Of a stretch of DNA of 64,000 nt, positions 33,142-41,716 are shown piece by piece. Origin of the DNA: Chryseobacterium sp. SSA4.19. GTDB taxonomy: Bacteria > Bacteroidota > Bacteroidia > Flavobacteriales > Weeksellaceae. The stretch spans positions 1-64,000 of the forward strand of contig NZ_JAKVIP010000014.1 in NCBI RefSeq assembly GCF_022601875.1, read 5' to 3'. The notes beneath the pieces were generated by a model. It was not told the DNA's origin. It did no database searches and was given only the letters and a program-made list of their open reading frames with translations. The position numbers and the translations under genes are program-made. The number at the start of each line of letters is the position of its first letter. The stretch's first letter is position 1.

Positions 33142-35292
33142 TTATTTTTTCAAAAGTTTTACTGTCTGCTGGAATCCTCCGTCTGCTTCGATGTTTAAAA
33201 TCAAAACTCTTGACGCTTCTAACTGTCTTGTAAAGTCAAGATCCAACACTTTGTTTGTTCCTGTATATTTCTGAGTGAATACAATTTTACCGTCAATGCT
33301 GTAGGCTGTTACCAAAATGTCTTTCAATCCTTTCGGAGAATTGATTTTCACAATTCCCGAAGTAGGATTCGGAGCTACCGTTACGGTATTTTCAGAATGA
33401 GTATCGATGGTACCTAAAGATCCTGTTGTCCCCAGGTTATTTTTAAGAGCCATAACCACCGTAGCAGATTTTCCTCTGTAATCAATCGTATTTCCTGTCG
33501 CATCAATATCTGTAGAAATCGTGGAATCCGGATGCTGAACGGAGAAGAACCCGAATTTATGATCCGGCGTAAAGGTAAGTCCGGTAGGCTCTGATCCTGC
33601 AGGCATGGAAGCAAACAGTTTCACCTTAGGATTGGCCTGTGTGTGATCCGGAGCAATTACCCAGATATAGTTTTTACCACCATCCTGAAGAACCCAAAGA
33701 TTTCCGAGCTCATCAAACGTAAGGTTATCGTTTCCGTCTCCCCATGCTTCTGTTTTTGTACCTTGCGCCGTCTCAAAAGAATAGGTCGTTGTAAGGCCCC
33801 CTACGAAAGTTTCAACCTGAGAAGCCGTGGTTCCGTTATCCTGAAATCTGTATGTTTTATTCAATCCTTTTGCGGTAAAATAAACTTTACCGTCAATCGG
33901 GCTGATATCTACATCTTCAACCCCGTTAAAAGAAGTTCCGCCCAAAGACTGTGCTAATGAACCCGTATTATTCTGATCGGCTTTTGTCTTGTTAGGAACC
34001 TGAATCCAGGTTCCGGTGGTTGCTACCGGATCCCCGCCGCTTAATCCCTGATCTGCTTTCAGAACATATAGATTCCCTGATGAAAGATTACCCGGAGTAT
34101 CCATTACATATTTATACACCATATTAGTTCCGCCATCTTCCCCGTAGTAGGCAATGGTTCCTGCATTATTAATCACTACATTTTCGTGGTTCATGATTCC
34201 CATCTGCCAAAGTTTCCCTTTAGATCCGTCAGCATTCTGAGAAATAACCTGAGCGGTTGCAGGATCAATTTCTACCAGCCATCCGTAATCCTTCATTCCG
34301 TCACCGTTCACATCATTGGAGGTTACCGATTCTTCGGCAGTCACTACAGTTCCCCAAGGCGTAATCCCTCCTGAACAGTTTCTGATTGTCTGAACAAGGC
34401 TCGGTGCTGAGAAACTTACCGCTCTTGATCTGGATAGCTGCCAAAGTTTAGTAACTGCATTGTAATTGATTTCAGCCATGGTCACACCTCCCGGATTGGT
34501 TTCATGGTTTACAGAAAGATATCCGTTGGTACTGCTTGAATTTTTCGCTACGTATGCTGTAAAGTCATTCTGGCCGCCCACTAATCCTCCGCCTTCTGTA
34601 TAACTGTCCCCTTCTTTTAAAATCAGCTGGTATTTATGCTCAGCCGGAATAATCAGTTTATTGGTTTGCGCAGTCGGAACAATTGAGGTAAAGCAACTGA
34701 TGTGATTAGCATTACAAGGAACCGGTGGGTTTGTAGTGGTTACTACCGTTTTAAGATACGCGTCAATTCTTAAATCAGAACTTTGAGAACCTCTGTTATG
34801 CAGTTCAATAGAAATTCTGTTGTTCCCGTTAACAAATTTAGATTTCGGAATCGAGAAAACATTATATACACTTTCTGCAGCCCCGTCAATGGTTGTGCTG
34901 GACAAAGTATTGAAGTCTATAGTTCCTGAAGGCATGTTGTCTCTTGCGATCTCTTCACCGTTAAGATAAACAACAATACCGTCGTCTCTCATTACTCCCA
35001 ATTCCATAGAAGTGGAAAGGTCATTCAAATTAACGGTAAAATCCTTTGCAAAATAAGCTGTGATAAGACCTGTAGCCGTTGTAGTTGTTACCGGATCACC
35101 ATAACCAAGCGGCCCATTTCCCTGCGACCAGGCAGAAACATTGTAGGCAGCATCTTTCCACTGAGCCGGCAAAGCCGTATTGCTGTCATTGTATTTCCAT
35201 GAAGAATTTTTGTTAAAAACAAAAGTCTGGGCATTAAAAAACGAGCTTGTCATCAGTGCAAGCGCTGCCACGGTAAGTAATTTTCTTTTCAT
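33142..35292 (-). CDS. PhoX-family (DUF839) secreted protein with T9SS domain
   Basis: 716 residues. Signal peptide (MKRKLLTVAALALMTSSFFNAQ), a beta-sandwich-like module (about 25-185, with VYLNGEEIARDNMPSG and RISIELHNRGSQSSDLRID), then a PhoX/DUF839 phosphatase-type domain (about 200-635) with GGGLVGGQNDFTAYV, ITPWGTVVTAEESV, MNHENVVI and PDHKFGFFSVQHP. It ends in a type A sorting domain (APNPTSGIVKINSP ... LNIEADGGFQQTVKLLKK). PhoX enzymes are Ca/Fe-dependent phosphatases, but DUF839 proteins vary and activity here is not proven. The extra N-terminal module is unusual for PhoX itself. Surface or secreted through T9SS. Confidence 0.85.
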   Translation of the reverse strand: MKRKLLTVAALALMTSSFFNAQTFVFNKNSSWKYNDSNTALPAQWKDAAYNVSAWSQGNGPLGYGDPVTTTTATGLITAYFAKDFTVNLNDLSTSMELGVMRDDGIVVYLNGEEIARDNMPSGTIDFNTLSSTTIDGAAESVYNVFSIPKSKFVNGNNRISIELHNRGSQSSDLRIDAYLKTVVTTTNPPVPCNANHISCFTSIVPTAQTNKLIIPAEHKYQLILKEGDSYTEGGGLVGGQNDFTAYVAKNSSSTNGYLSVNHETNPGGVTMAEINYNAVTKLWQLSRSRAVSFSAPSLVQTIRNCSGGITPWGTVVTAEESVTSNDVNGDGMKDYGWLVEIDPATAQVISQNADGSKGKLWQMGIMNHENVVINNAGTIAYYGEDGGTNMVYKYVMDTPGNLSSGNLYVLKADQGLSGGDPVATTGTWIQVPNKTKADQNNTGSLAQSLGGTSFNGVEDVDISPIDGKVYFTAKGLNKTYRFQDNGTTASQVETFVGGLTTTYSFETAQGTKTEAWGDGNDNLTFDELGNLWVLQDGGKNYIWVIAPDHTQANPKVKLFASMPAGSEPTGLTFTPDHKFGFFSVQHPDSTISTDIDATGNTIDYRGKSATVVMALKNNLGTTGSLGTIDTHSENTVTVAPNPTSGIVKINSPKGLKDILVTAYSIDGKIVFTQKYTGTNKVLDLDFTRQLEASRVLILNIEADGGFQQTVKLLKK

Positions 35293-35535
35293 TTCAAATT
35301 TCGGTTTATTGAACGTTGCAAAGCTATTTTATTGTTGCAAACCCTCTATTAATAGGAGTTTAAATAATCCGGCACAAATATTAATTAATAGCGAACGGGA
35401 TGTTAAGCAGGTGAATTTTATGTTAACTTAAACATTTCATCTAAATGAATTATTTAATACCATTTCTCATATTTCAGTTATTGAGTTTTACTTTTATACA
35501 TCTGAATTTAAGAGAATATTTTTTAATTCTATTCT

Positions 35536-35612
35536 TGCAGATTTTCCAGATTGAGCAGATTTTTATTTTTATTGAAACTACCTGATTATAATCTGTGTAA
35601 GATTATCTCAAA
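35536..35612. repeat. CAGATT-type intergenic repeat
   Basis: TTGCAGATTTTCCAGATTGA, then GCAGATTTTT, and after about 20 bases the inverse TAATCTGTGTAAGATTATC. Spaced CAGATT units facing AATCTG units form an imperfect stem. Confidence 0.45.
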
Positions 35613-35618
35613 AATAAA

Positions 35619-35651
35619 AAAGCCAGACAAGAAATCCCTTTGGCAGGCTTT
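35619..35651 (-). terminator. Terminator after the cytochrome-c peroxidase gene
   Basis: Imperfect hairpin with arms AAAGCCAGACAAG and CTTTGGCAGGCTTT, 26 bases past the stop. It is followed on the minus strand by TTTTTATTTTTG. Confidence 0.65.
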
Positions 35652-35677
35652 ATTTATTGTATAGGTAATTTATACTT

Positions 35678-37504
35678 TTATTTTCTACTGACATCGGTCA
35701 GTGAGTTGAGGAATGCAATAATCTGGCTGATCTCCGTTTTTGTCAGATTAAGCTTGTCCGGTGCCAGAGTCTGGTTTTTTACCGGCAGCCCAAGACCTTC
35801 TCCTCCGCCTTCGTTATAGAAATCCATTACTTCTTCCAGCGTGTTAAATGCTCCGTTGTGGAAATACGGTTTTGTTAATGCAATATTCCTTACTGTTACT
35901 GTTTTGAAAGAATTTTCGTAGATCCATGAATTTTCTTTTTTTACAGGGCTGTTTAGTCTTCCTTTATCAATATCCAGCTCAATTGGTTTTTGGTTAATTG
36001 GTTTTGCGGTAATCCCAAGCACTTCAGATTCATTTTCATTAAAAAATGGCGGAACCAGGCCTGAAAAATTGGGCGCGAAATGGCAGGTTGCGCAATTGGC
36101 TTTCCCCATGAATAAATTAAAACCTTTTTTTACATCTGATGAAATGTCTTTTTCATTGCGCATGAAGCGGTCAAAATCACTTTCGTAAGAATATAATGAA
36201 GCCACATAAGAACTCAGGGCTCTGGAGAAATTTTCTTTGCTGATTTTCCCATTTTTAAAAGCTTTTCCGAAAGCTTTTTTATATTCAGGTTTTGTTTTTA
36301 ATTTCTTAATAATGCTTTCATAGCTGGTGTTGAACTCATCTTCATTATAAATAACATGCTCTGCCTGCTGTTCCAGGTAAAAAGCCCTCAGATCATAGAA
36401 AAATCTTTTAGCAAACACTGCATTATAGAGAGACGGGGAATTCCTTAATACGGTTCTACCCTCTACATTGCTAAGAGATTTGCTTTTTGCATCTGTAAAA
36501 GCATTTTCCGGCAAATGACAAGTTGCACAGCTCATTTTACCATTGTCACTGACTTCCTGGTCAAAAAATATCTTTTTTCCTAACTGTTTCAGGTTCGGGC
36601 TGTCATCTTCTTTTTTCAACAGTGTATAGAAATAAGGATCCAGAAAATCGCTGCTGAAAAAGTTCTTACTTCCTGCATTCCACCCTGAAAATTCTTTCAG
36701 GTCATCAGTATTTCCATCCCATGCCCCAAATTCCTCGTACAGAGGCTGGATATATTTTTTGTAAAACTCAATCCTGTCAAACGTTTCAAAATCCTTATTT
36801 TTTAATAAATAATTGATTGCCTCTGTTAAAATAACGTTCGCTTTCTGAATGTTATAATTTTTAAAATATGAATCATCATTTATGTATTTTTTCATTCCTG
36901 AAAAAGCGTGCATTGCTTCTTCGGAAATATTAAGCGAACCGGGTGTATCAAACCCCGTTACCCCAAGACTATATATTCTTATCAGCTCGATTCTTAACGG
37001 TAACGTTTTATTATTTCCTTTACTCAATCCGTTTTTAACGGTGCTTGAATAGAAACCCGCATAGCTGTTGTATAAAAAATCAGTAATTGTTTTGATTTCT
37101 TCTTTCTGATCTGCCGCTTCATCGGAAAATATCAGTTCATCCAACACCTGCAACCCTTCCGGAGGCAATGTATATGATGTTGTGCCTGCAGCTTCAATGT
37201 GAAATAGTGGTGCGGCATTAAGGTGTGTTTTTGTAAATTCAGGGTAATGATAGGCTACATAAAATTCTATTTCTTTAAAAGAATTTCTTGTATTTTTTAA
37301 TGATTGCCTTAATTCATCAAGCGAAATTTTATCCTCTGAAAACCGATGGGCATCTGATTTTAACTGGTCCAGTTTATTTTTAAATTTCAATAGTCCTGTA
37401 TTGATTACTGAATTCTCAGTTTCATAACCCTGATAAACCGGATTAAAAGACATCACCGCAAAACCTATCAGGAGAATAAGAGCCGCTAAAGGATAAAATT
37501 TCAT
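35678..37504 (-). CDS. Di-heme cytochrome-c peroxidase family protein
   Basis: 608 residues. A signal or anchor segment (about 1-22), an unrecognised helical N-terminal half (about 30-315), then a MauG/CcpA-like di-heme peroxidase domain (about 320-600) with two CxxCH heme sites: SCATCHLPENAF and NCATCHFAPNF. KPYFHNGAFNTLEEVMDFYNEGG near the end is a family hallmark. Periplasmic, it would reduce hydrogen peroxide or oxidise a partner using cytochrome electrons. The N-terminal half has no heme motif, and its role is unknown, though the fused length recurs in Bacteroidetes. Monocistronic with its own -7 box and terminator. Confidence 0.88.
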   Translation of the reverse strand: MKFYPLAALILLIGFAVMSFNPVYQGYETENSVINTGLLKFKNKLDQLKSDAHRFSEDKISLDELRQSLKNTRNSFKEIEFYVAYHYPEFTKTHLNAAPLFHIEAAGTTSYTLPPEGLQVLDELIFSDEAADQKEEIKTITDFLYNSYAGFYSSTVKNGLSKGNNKTLPLRIELIRIYSLGVTGFDTPGSLNISEEAMHAFSGMKKYINDDSYFKNYNIQKANVILTEAINYLLKNKDFETFDRIEFYKKYIQPLYEEFGAWDGNTDDLKEFSGWNAGSKNFFSSDFLDPYFYTLLKKEDDSPNLKQLGKKIFFDQEVSDNGKMSCATCHLPENAFTDAKSKSLSNVEGRTVLRNSPSLYNAVFAKRFFYDLRAFYLEQQAEHVIYNEDEFNTSYESIIKKLKTKPEYKKAFGKAFKNGKISKENFSRALSSYVASLYSYESDFDRFMRNEKDISSDVKKGFNLFMGKANCATCHFAPNFSGLVPPFFNENESEVLGITAKPINQKPIELDIDKGRLNSPVKKENSWIYENSFKTVTVRNIALTKPYFHNGAFNTLEEVMDFYNEGGGEGLGLPVKNQTLAPDKLNLTKTEISQIIAFLNSLTDVSRK

Positions 37505-37517
37505 TATAATTTTTGCG

Positions 37518-37525
37518 CAAAACTA
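37518..37525 (-). promoter_or_regulatory. -7 promoter box (TAGTTTTG) of the peroxidase gene
   Basis: Exact TAnnTTTG match on the minus strand, about 14 bases before the ATG at 37504. Confidence 0.55.
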
Positions 37526-37805
37526 ATGATAGGTGCCGGTTCAGGTGTTACTAGAATTTTAAATCTGAGTTAAATTGTGTTTATATTGTACAACCATTTG
37601 ATACTGGTGAATAAAAATTAGAGGATTTACCTAGATGTATTGTTTATGTAATCAGGGATAACATCCTCAGGTAATTTTTTTTTATTAATTTTAAATCCCG
37701 AAATTATATTCATGATCAATGGCCGGTTTCTTTTGGCTGTAGTTTTAAAAATGATGAGGCTTTTGGGGAAGAGTTTTAAAACAAATTAATTCAAATAAAA
37801 AACAT
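37526..37805. other. Spacer between divergent genes
   Basis: AT-rich, 280 bases. No ORF, RNA gene or consensus -7 box for the nucleoside phosphorylase gene was recognised. Confidence 0.4.
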
Positions 37806-38660
37806 ATGCTTAATAAACTAGCGGCTTCAGAACTCGTTCTGAATGATGATGGAAGTGTTTACCATCTTAATCTGTTACCTGAAGATATTGCTGAAAAAAT
37901 TATCCTTGTAGGAGATCCTGACCGTGTGGCTAAAGTTTCAGCTTATTTTGATACGGTTGAAATCAGGAAAAACAAAAGAGAATTCTACACGCACACCGGA
38001 ACCTTGCGCGGTGAAAGAATTACTGTTATGTCAACGGGAATCGGTACCGAAAACATAGACATTGTGATGAATGAACTGGATGCACTAGTGAATATTGATC
38101 TTAAAAACAAAGAATTTAAAACCGAACATTCTGCCCTACAGCTTTTCAGAATGGGAACCTGCGGAAGTGTAAATCCTGAGGTTCAGGTAGACAACATGCT
38201 GGTTACACAGAATGTCGTTGGGCTGGACGGCCTTATGCACTTTTATCAGGATTATGCGTTTGAAAATGAATTTTCAAAAAACTTCATGGAAAAGTTTCCG
38301 TATCCTAAGATCAAACCAATGTTGTATTTTTCAGATTGGGCAGCAGAACTGGGTGATTTGTATAAAGATGCTAAGTACCATGGAAACACGGCTACTTTCC
38401 CCGGATTTTATGCGCCGCAGGGAAGACAGCTTCGTCTGAAGGCGGTGGATGATCAGTTTTTAGAAAAGCTAGACGATCTGGGCGTGACCAATTTTGAAAT
38501 GGAAACTTCTGCAATTTATGCACTGTCTAAGCTGTTAGGGCACAAAGCCATTACCGTCAATAATGTAATCGCAAACAGAAGACGTGGCGAATTCTCGGCT
38601 GATCACTATAATTCAGAAAAGAAGCTCATCACTTGGGTGCTTGACAGAATCATTCATTAA
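37806..38660 (+). CDS. Nucleoside phosphorylase (uridine phosphorylase-like)
   Basis: 284 residues of the PNP/UDP family, which splits nucleosides with phosphate into base and (deoxy)ribose-1-phosphate for salvage. Visible: ILVGDPDRVAKVSAYFD (phosphate-binding GDPxR), VMSTGIGTENIDIVMNEL, LFRMGTCGSVNPEVQVDNML, and the sugar-binding NFEMETSAIYALSKLLGH near residues 230-250, followed by the catalytic-region Asn/Asp residues. Base specificity is not certain. No partner genes are adjacent. Confidence 0.9.
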   Translation: MLNKLAASELVLNDDGSVYHLNLLPEDIAEKIILVGDPDRVAKVSAYFDTVEIRKNKREFYTHTGTLRGERITVMSTGIGTENIDIVMNELDALVNIDLKNKEFKTEHSALQLFRMGTCGSVNPEVQVDNMLVTQNVVGLDGLMHFYQDYAFENEFSKNFMEKFPYPKIKPMLYFSDWAAELGDLYKDAKYHGNTATFPGFYAPQGRQLRLKAVDDQFLEKLDDLGVTNFEMETSAIYALSKLLGHKAITVNNVIANRRRGEFSADHYNSEKKLITWVLDRIIH

Positions 38661-38861
38661 GATCAATACCGGTGGCATTGTAAATTTTTGAAAAAATGTT
38701 AATCTGAATCTTATGGCTATTTTATAATTTCCGAAAACTGAATAATGAGTAATTAAATCTTCTAAAATAAATTATGAAAAATTTAACAATGTGATGAAAA
38801 TTTAGGAATGGTTATTGTTTAATGATAATTATCAAAAAATAATTACACAAAATATCACATT

Positions 38862-39161
38862 ATGAACAATTCAGATTATAACAAAGCAGAAAATGCAGTT
38901 GACAATGCAGAAAACTCATTAAAAAATACTGCTAATGATGCAAAATGGAAAGTTGAAGAATTAGCAGACAGAGCAAAAGACTACATCAACGAAAAAAGGA
39001 ACAACGACCAGGAAGCACAACAGGAAGACTGGTTCGACCGGGTAAAAAACAACGTATCAGATACGTGGGAAAATATTAAGGATAAAGCAAATGATGCCTG
39101 GGAAAAAACGAAAGATGCATCAGAAGATGTGAAAGCAGAATGGAATAAGAAGACCAATTAA
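38862..39161 (+). CDS. Small hydrophilic helical protein, LEA/YtxH-like
   Basis: 99 residues with no hydrophobic segment, rich in Asn, Asp, Glu, Lys and Ala, with 11-residue-like helical periodicity (KAENAVDNAENSLKNTANDA, then WENIKDKANDAWEKTKDASE). This composition is typical of late-embryogenesis-abundant-like or YtxH/CsbD-like stress proteins that are disordered in solution and fold on membranes or upon drying. No catalytic motif. Stands alone, with 200 AT-rich bases before it and a strong terminator after it, which fits a highly expressed stress gene (inference). Confidence 0.72.
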   Translation: MNNSDYNKAENAVDNAENSLKNTANDAKWKVEELADRAKDYINEKRNNDQEAQQEDWFDRVKNNVSDTWENIKDKANDAWEKTKDASEDVKAEWNKKTN

Positions 39162-39184
39162 AATTTCAGTCATATAAATATTTC

Positions 39185-39222
39185 AAAAAACGGAGCCTTT
39201 TTTACAGAAGGCTCCGTTTTTT
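39185..39222 (+). terminator. Terminator after the LEA-like gene
   Basis: AAAACGGAGCCTT-tttttacag-AAGGCTCCGTTTT with flanking A6 and T6, about 24 bases past the stop. Confidence 0.88.
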
Positions 39223-39247
39223 ATTATGCCATCAACACAAATATTGC

Positions 39248-39255
39248 TACATTTG
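39248..39255 (+). promoter_or_regulatory. -7 promoter box (TACATTTG) of fabI
   Basis: Exact TAnnTTTG match, 23 bases before the fabI ATG and just after the preceding terminator. Confidence 0.6.
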
Positions 39256-39278
39256 TATATTAATAAACATTAAAAATT

Positions 39279-40088
39279 ATGTCATACGGTTTACTTAAAG
39301 GCAAAAAGGGGATTATTTTCGGGGCCCTTAATGAACAATCAATCGCATGGAAAGTTGCAGAGAGATGTCATGAAGAAGGTGCTGAATTTATCTTATCTAA
39401 TGCTCCTATTGCATTAAGAATGGGAGAACTTAACGGTTTAGCAGAAAAAACAGATTCAGAAGTTATTGGAGCAGATGCTACTTCTCTTGAAGATCTTGAA
39501 AAACTTTTTGATGCTGCAGTTGCCAAGTTCGGTAAAATCGATTTTATTCTTCACTCTATAGGAATGTCCATCAATGTAAGAAAAGGAAAACATTATACAG
39601 AAATGAATTATGACTGGTTGGAAAAAGGTTGGGATATTTCCGCCGTTTCTTTCCATAAAGTGATGCGTGTAGCGTATGAAAAGGACTGTATGAATGAATG
39701 GGGAAGTATTTTGGCGCTTTCTTATATTGCAGCTCAGAGAACGTTCCCTGATTATAATGATATGTCCGATAATAAAGCGTATCTTGAAAGCATCGCCAGA
39801 ACATTCGGAAACTACTGGGGTGAAAGAAAAGTACGTGTAAACACGGTTTCACAATCTCCTACGCCTACTACTGCCGGTAGCGGTGTAAAAGGTTTCGGAA
39901 GTTTCCTTGGATTTGCAGAGGATATGTCGCCGCTGGGGAATGCCACCGCTCTTGAGTGTGCGGATTACTGTGTGACACTTTTCTCTGACCTTACCAAAAA
40001 AGTGACCATGCAGAATCTTTTCCATGACGGAGGTTTCAGCAATACGGGAGTTACCCAGAAAGTGATCAGCAGATATGATGCTGAATAA
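39279..40088 (+). CDS. fabI: Enoyl-ACP reductase (NADH), FabI
   Basis: 269-residue SDR-family enzyme that reduces enoyl-ACP in the last step of each fatty-acid elongation round. N-terminal nucleotide-binding region GKKGIIFGALNEQSIAWKVAERCHEEGA, DFILHSIGMS loop, and the FabI region ILALSYIAAQRTFPDYNDMSDNKAYLES carrying the catalytic Tyr and Lys, followed by RVNTVSQSPTPTTAGSGVKGF (the flexible substrate loop). It is the target class of triclosan. Monocistronic, with its own promoter and terminator. Confidence 0.95.
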   Translation: MSYGLLKGKKGIIFGALNEQSIAWKVAERCHEEGAEFILSNAPIALRMGELNGLAEKTDSEVIGADATSLEDLEKLFDAAVAKFGKIDFILHSIGMSINVRKGKHYTEMNYDWLEKGWDISAVSFHKVMRVAYEKDCMNEWGSILALSYIAAQRTFPDYNDMSDNKAYLESIARTFGNYWGERKVRVNTVSQSPTPTTAGSGVKGFGSFLGFAEDMSPLGNATALECADYCVTLFSDLTKKVTMQNLFHDGGFSNTGVTQKVISRYDAE

Positions 40089-40118
40089 TATCAACTGATT
40101 CTTATTTTCAGATTATAT

Positions 40119-40147
40119 GCCGAAACCATTTGTGTTTCGGCTTTTTT
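40119..40147 (+). terminator. fabI terminator
   Basis: Hairpin GCCGAAAC-catttgt-GTTTCGGC followed by TTTTTT, 30 bases past the fabI stop. Confidence 0.87.
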
Positions 40148-40178
40148 ATGCATTATATTTTGGATAAAACTCAAATTA

Positions 40179-40207
40179 AACCGGCGGCACCTTTGGTGCC
40201 GCCGGTT
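40179..40207 (-). terminator. Terminator at the end of the GH16-GH30 transcript
   Basis: Perfect 13-base-pair stem AACCGGCGGCACC-ttt-GGTGCCGCCGGTT, followed on the minus strand by TAATTTGAG. It is the most GC-rich element of the window and lies 30 bases past the GH30 stop. Confidence 0.8.
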
Positions 40208-40237
40208 CTAAAAAAATAATGTTAATATGAAGCTTTT

Positions 40238-41677
40238 TTATAAAATTACGGTTTGTATAGAATGTGCCGGTGCATTTAACTTTGCCGACATGCCTTCAAT
40301 CCAGAGATTGGTATTGAAATCCTGATCCGAATCATTCATAATTACGGTCACCAACTGTCCGTTTTCATTCATAAATGTTGTTGAGTTCAAAGCTACGCGG
40401 TTTGACGAGCTTCCGATTCTTTGTGCATTGGGCTTGATGAATTTTGAAACATGTCCCACATAATAATATTCGTAGGTATAATGAACTTCGCCGGTTTTAG
40501 TATCTGCAATAATGGGTGCAAAACAGAAATTTCCAACGTGGTTCGGGCCACCGGTTTCATCTAAAAGAACGTTCCAGTCGGTCCATAAAGCGGTTCCCTT
40601 ATTGAAATCATTGATCATATTTTTTCCATACAATTCACCTAAGCTGACATCATAAATTTTTGTCATATCAAACTGCTCTTTACACCCTTCGGTAAAAGCC
40701 AGGAACTTATCAGGAAATGCTCTTTGGGTTTCCAGCAGGTTATCAAAAAGCTGCGTTTTGTTATTCCAGGTTTCATACCAGTGATAGCCGATTCCCGCAG
40801 CATATTTTGATGCTTCCGGATTACCTAAGGTTGTGGTTGCTCTTTGGTAGATCAGGTCACGGTTGTGATCCCAGATCATGACTTTTTTATCTTTATAACC
40901 GTTTTTCCAAAGCGTGGGTCCAAGATTGTTTTTAAGAAAATCACCCTCTTCTTCTGCCGTATAAATACATGATTCCCAGGTTTGTGTTGCCATTGGTTCA
41001 TTCTGGATCGTTAGTCCCCAGATATTGATTCCTCTTTTCTCATATTCCTTAATGAATTTTACATAGTAATCAGCCCAGGTCTGATAAAATGTATTTTCCA
41101 GTCTTCCGCCTTTCAGCATGCTTTTATTTGATTTCATCCAGGCCGGCGGGCTCCACGGTGAAAAATAAAAGGTAAAATGATTGCCGATTGCCTTTTGGGC
41201 TTCTTTGATCATGGGAATTTTATATTTTTCATCATGCGCTACATTAAAAGATGTCAACGAGGTATCATTGTCCTGAACATACGTGTAGGAATCACTTGAA
41301 AAATCACAGGAGTTCATATTGGTCCGGACCACTGTATATCCCAATCCGTTTTTCCCGTAATATGCCTCAATAATTTCTTTCTGTTTGTTCTTCGGAAGTT
41401 TATAAAAAGTTTCGGCGGAAGCATCGGTAATCGCCCCGCCAATCCCGATCAGCTTTTGATATTTAAAATCCGGATCCACAAAAATACAGGCGTCCGTTTC
41501 TTTCGGCTGTGCCATCTTTTCAAATTTTACAGTTCCTTTATCAACCATTTTTTCATTGGTTTTAGAACCTGTAAAAATCACCTTCGCTGTTTTGCCTGCA
41601 TTTTTTTTCCAGTAATTCTGAGCATTGACATTAAGTGCCATCCCGACTGCAAAACAACTTACAATTAATTTATTCAT
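40238..41677 (-). CDS. GH30 glycosidase (beta-1,6-glucanase/glucosylceramidase-like)
   Basis: 479 residues: signal peptide (MNKLIVSCFAVGMALNVNAQ), then the GH30 (beta/alpha)8 barrel with C-terminal beta domain. The acid/base is E227 in LTIQNEPMA and the nucleophile E330 in LAFTEGCKE. GIGGAITDASAE and FSPWSPPAWMKSN are family signatures. GH30 of this type includes endo-beta-1,6-glucanases and beta-glucosidases. In the context of GH16 and GH3 genes, a beta-1,6-branch-cleaving role on laminarin or fungal glucan is likely (inference). It lies 39 bases downstream of the GH16 gene on the same strand and ends in a strong terminator. Confidence 0.9.
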   Translation of the reverse strand: MNKLIVSCFAVGMALNVNAQNYWKKNAGKTAKVIFTGSKTNEKMVDKGTVKFEKMAQPKETDACIFVDPDFKYQKLIGIGGAITDASAETFYKLPKNKQKEIIEAYYGKNGLGYTVVRTNMNSCDFSSDSYTYVQDNDTSLTSFNVAHDEKYKIPMIKEAQKAIGNHFTFYFSPWSPPAWMKSNKSMLKGGRLENTFYQTWADYYVKFIKEYEKRGINIWGLTIQNEPMATQTWESCIYTAEEEGDFLKNNLGPTLWKNGYKDKKVMIWDHNRDLIYQRATTTLGNPEASKYAAGIGYHWYETWNNKTQLFDNLLETQRAFPDKFLAFTEGCKEQFDMTKIYDVSLGELYGKNMINDFNKGTALWTDWNVLLDETGGPNHVGNFCFAPIIADTKTGEVHYTYEYYYVGHVSKFIKPNAQRIGSSSNRVALNSTTFMNENGQLVTVIMNDSDQDFNTNLWIEGMSAKLNAPAHSIQTVIL

Positions 41678-41716
41678 CTTTTCTTTCTGTTTATTGGAGA
41701 GAAATTCCCCGCTTCA

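Larger units (their letters stand above)
35293..35677. other. Gene-free spacer of 385 bases
   Basis: Contains a minus-strand TAGCTTTG box (35319-35326) as likely promoter of the PhoX gene, a CAGATT-type repeat (35536-35612) and the terminator of the cytochrome peroxidase gene. The stretch 35400-35535 shows nothing recognisable. Confidence 0.5.
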
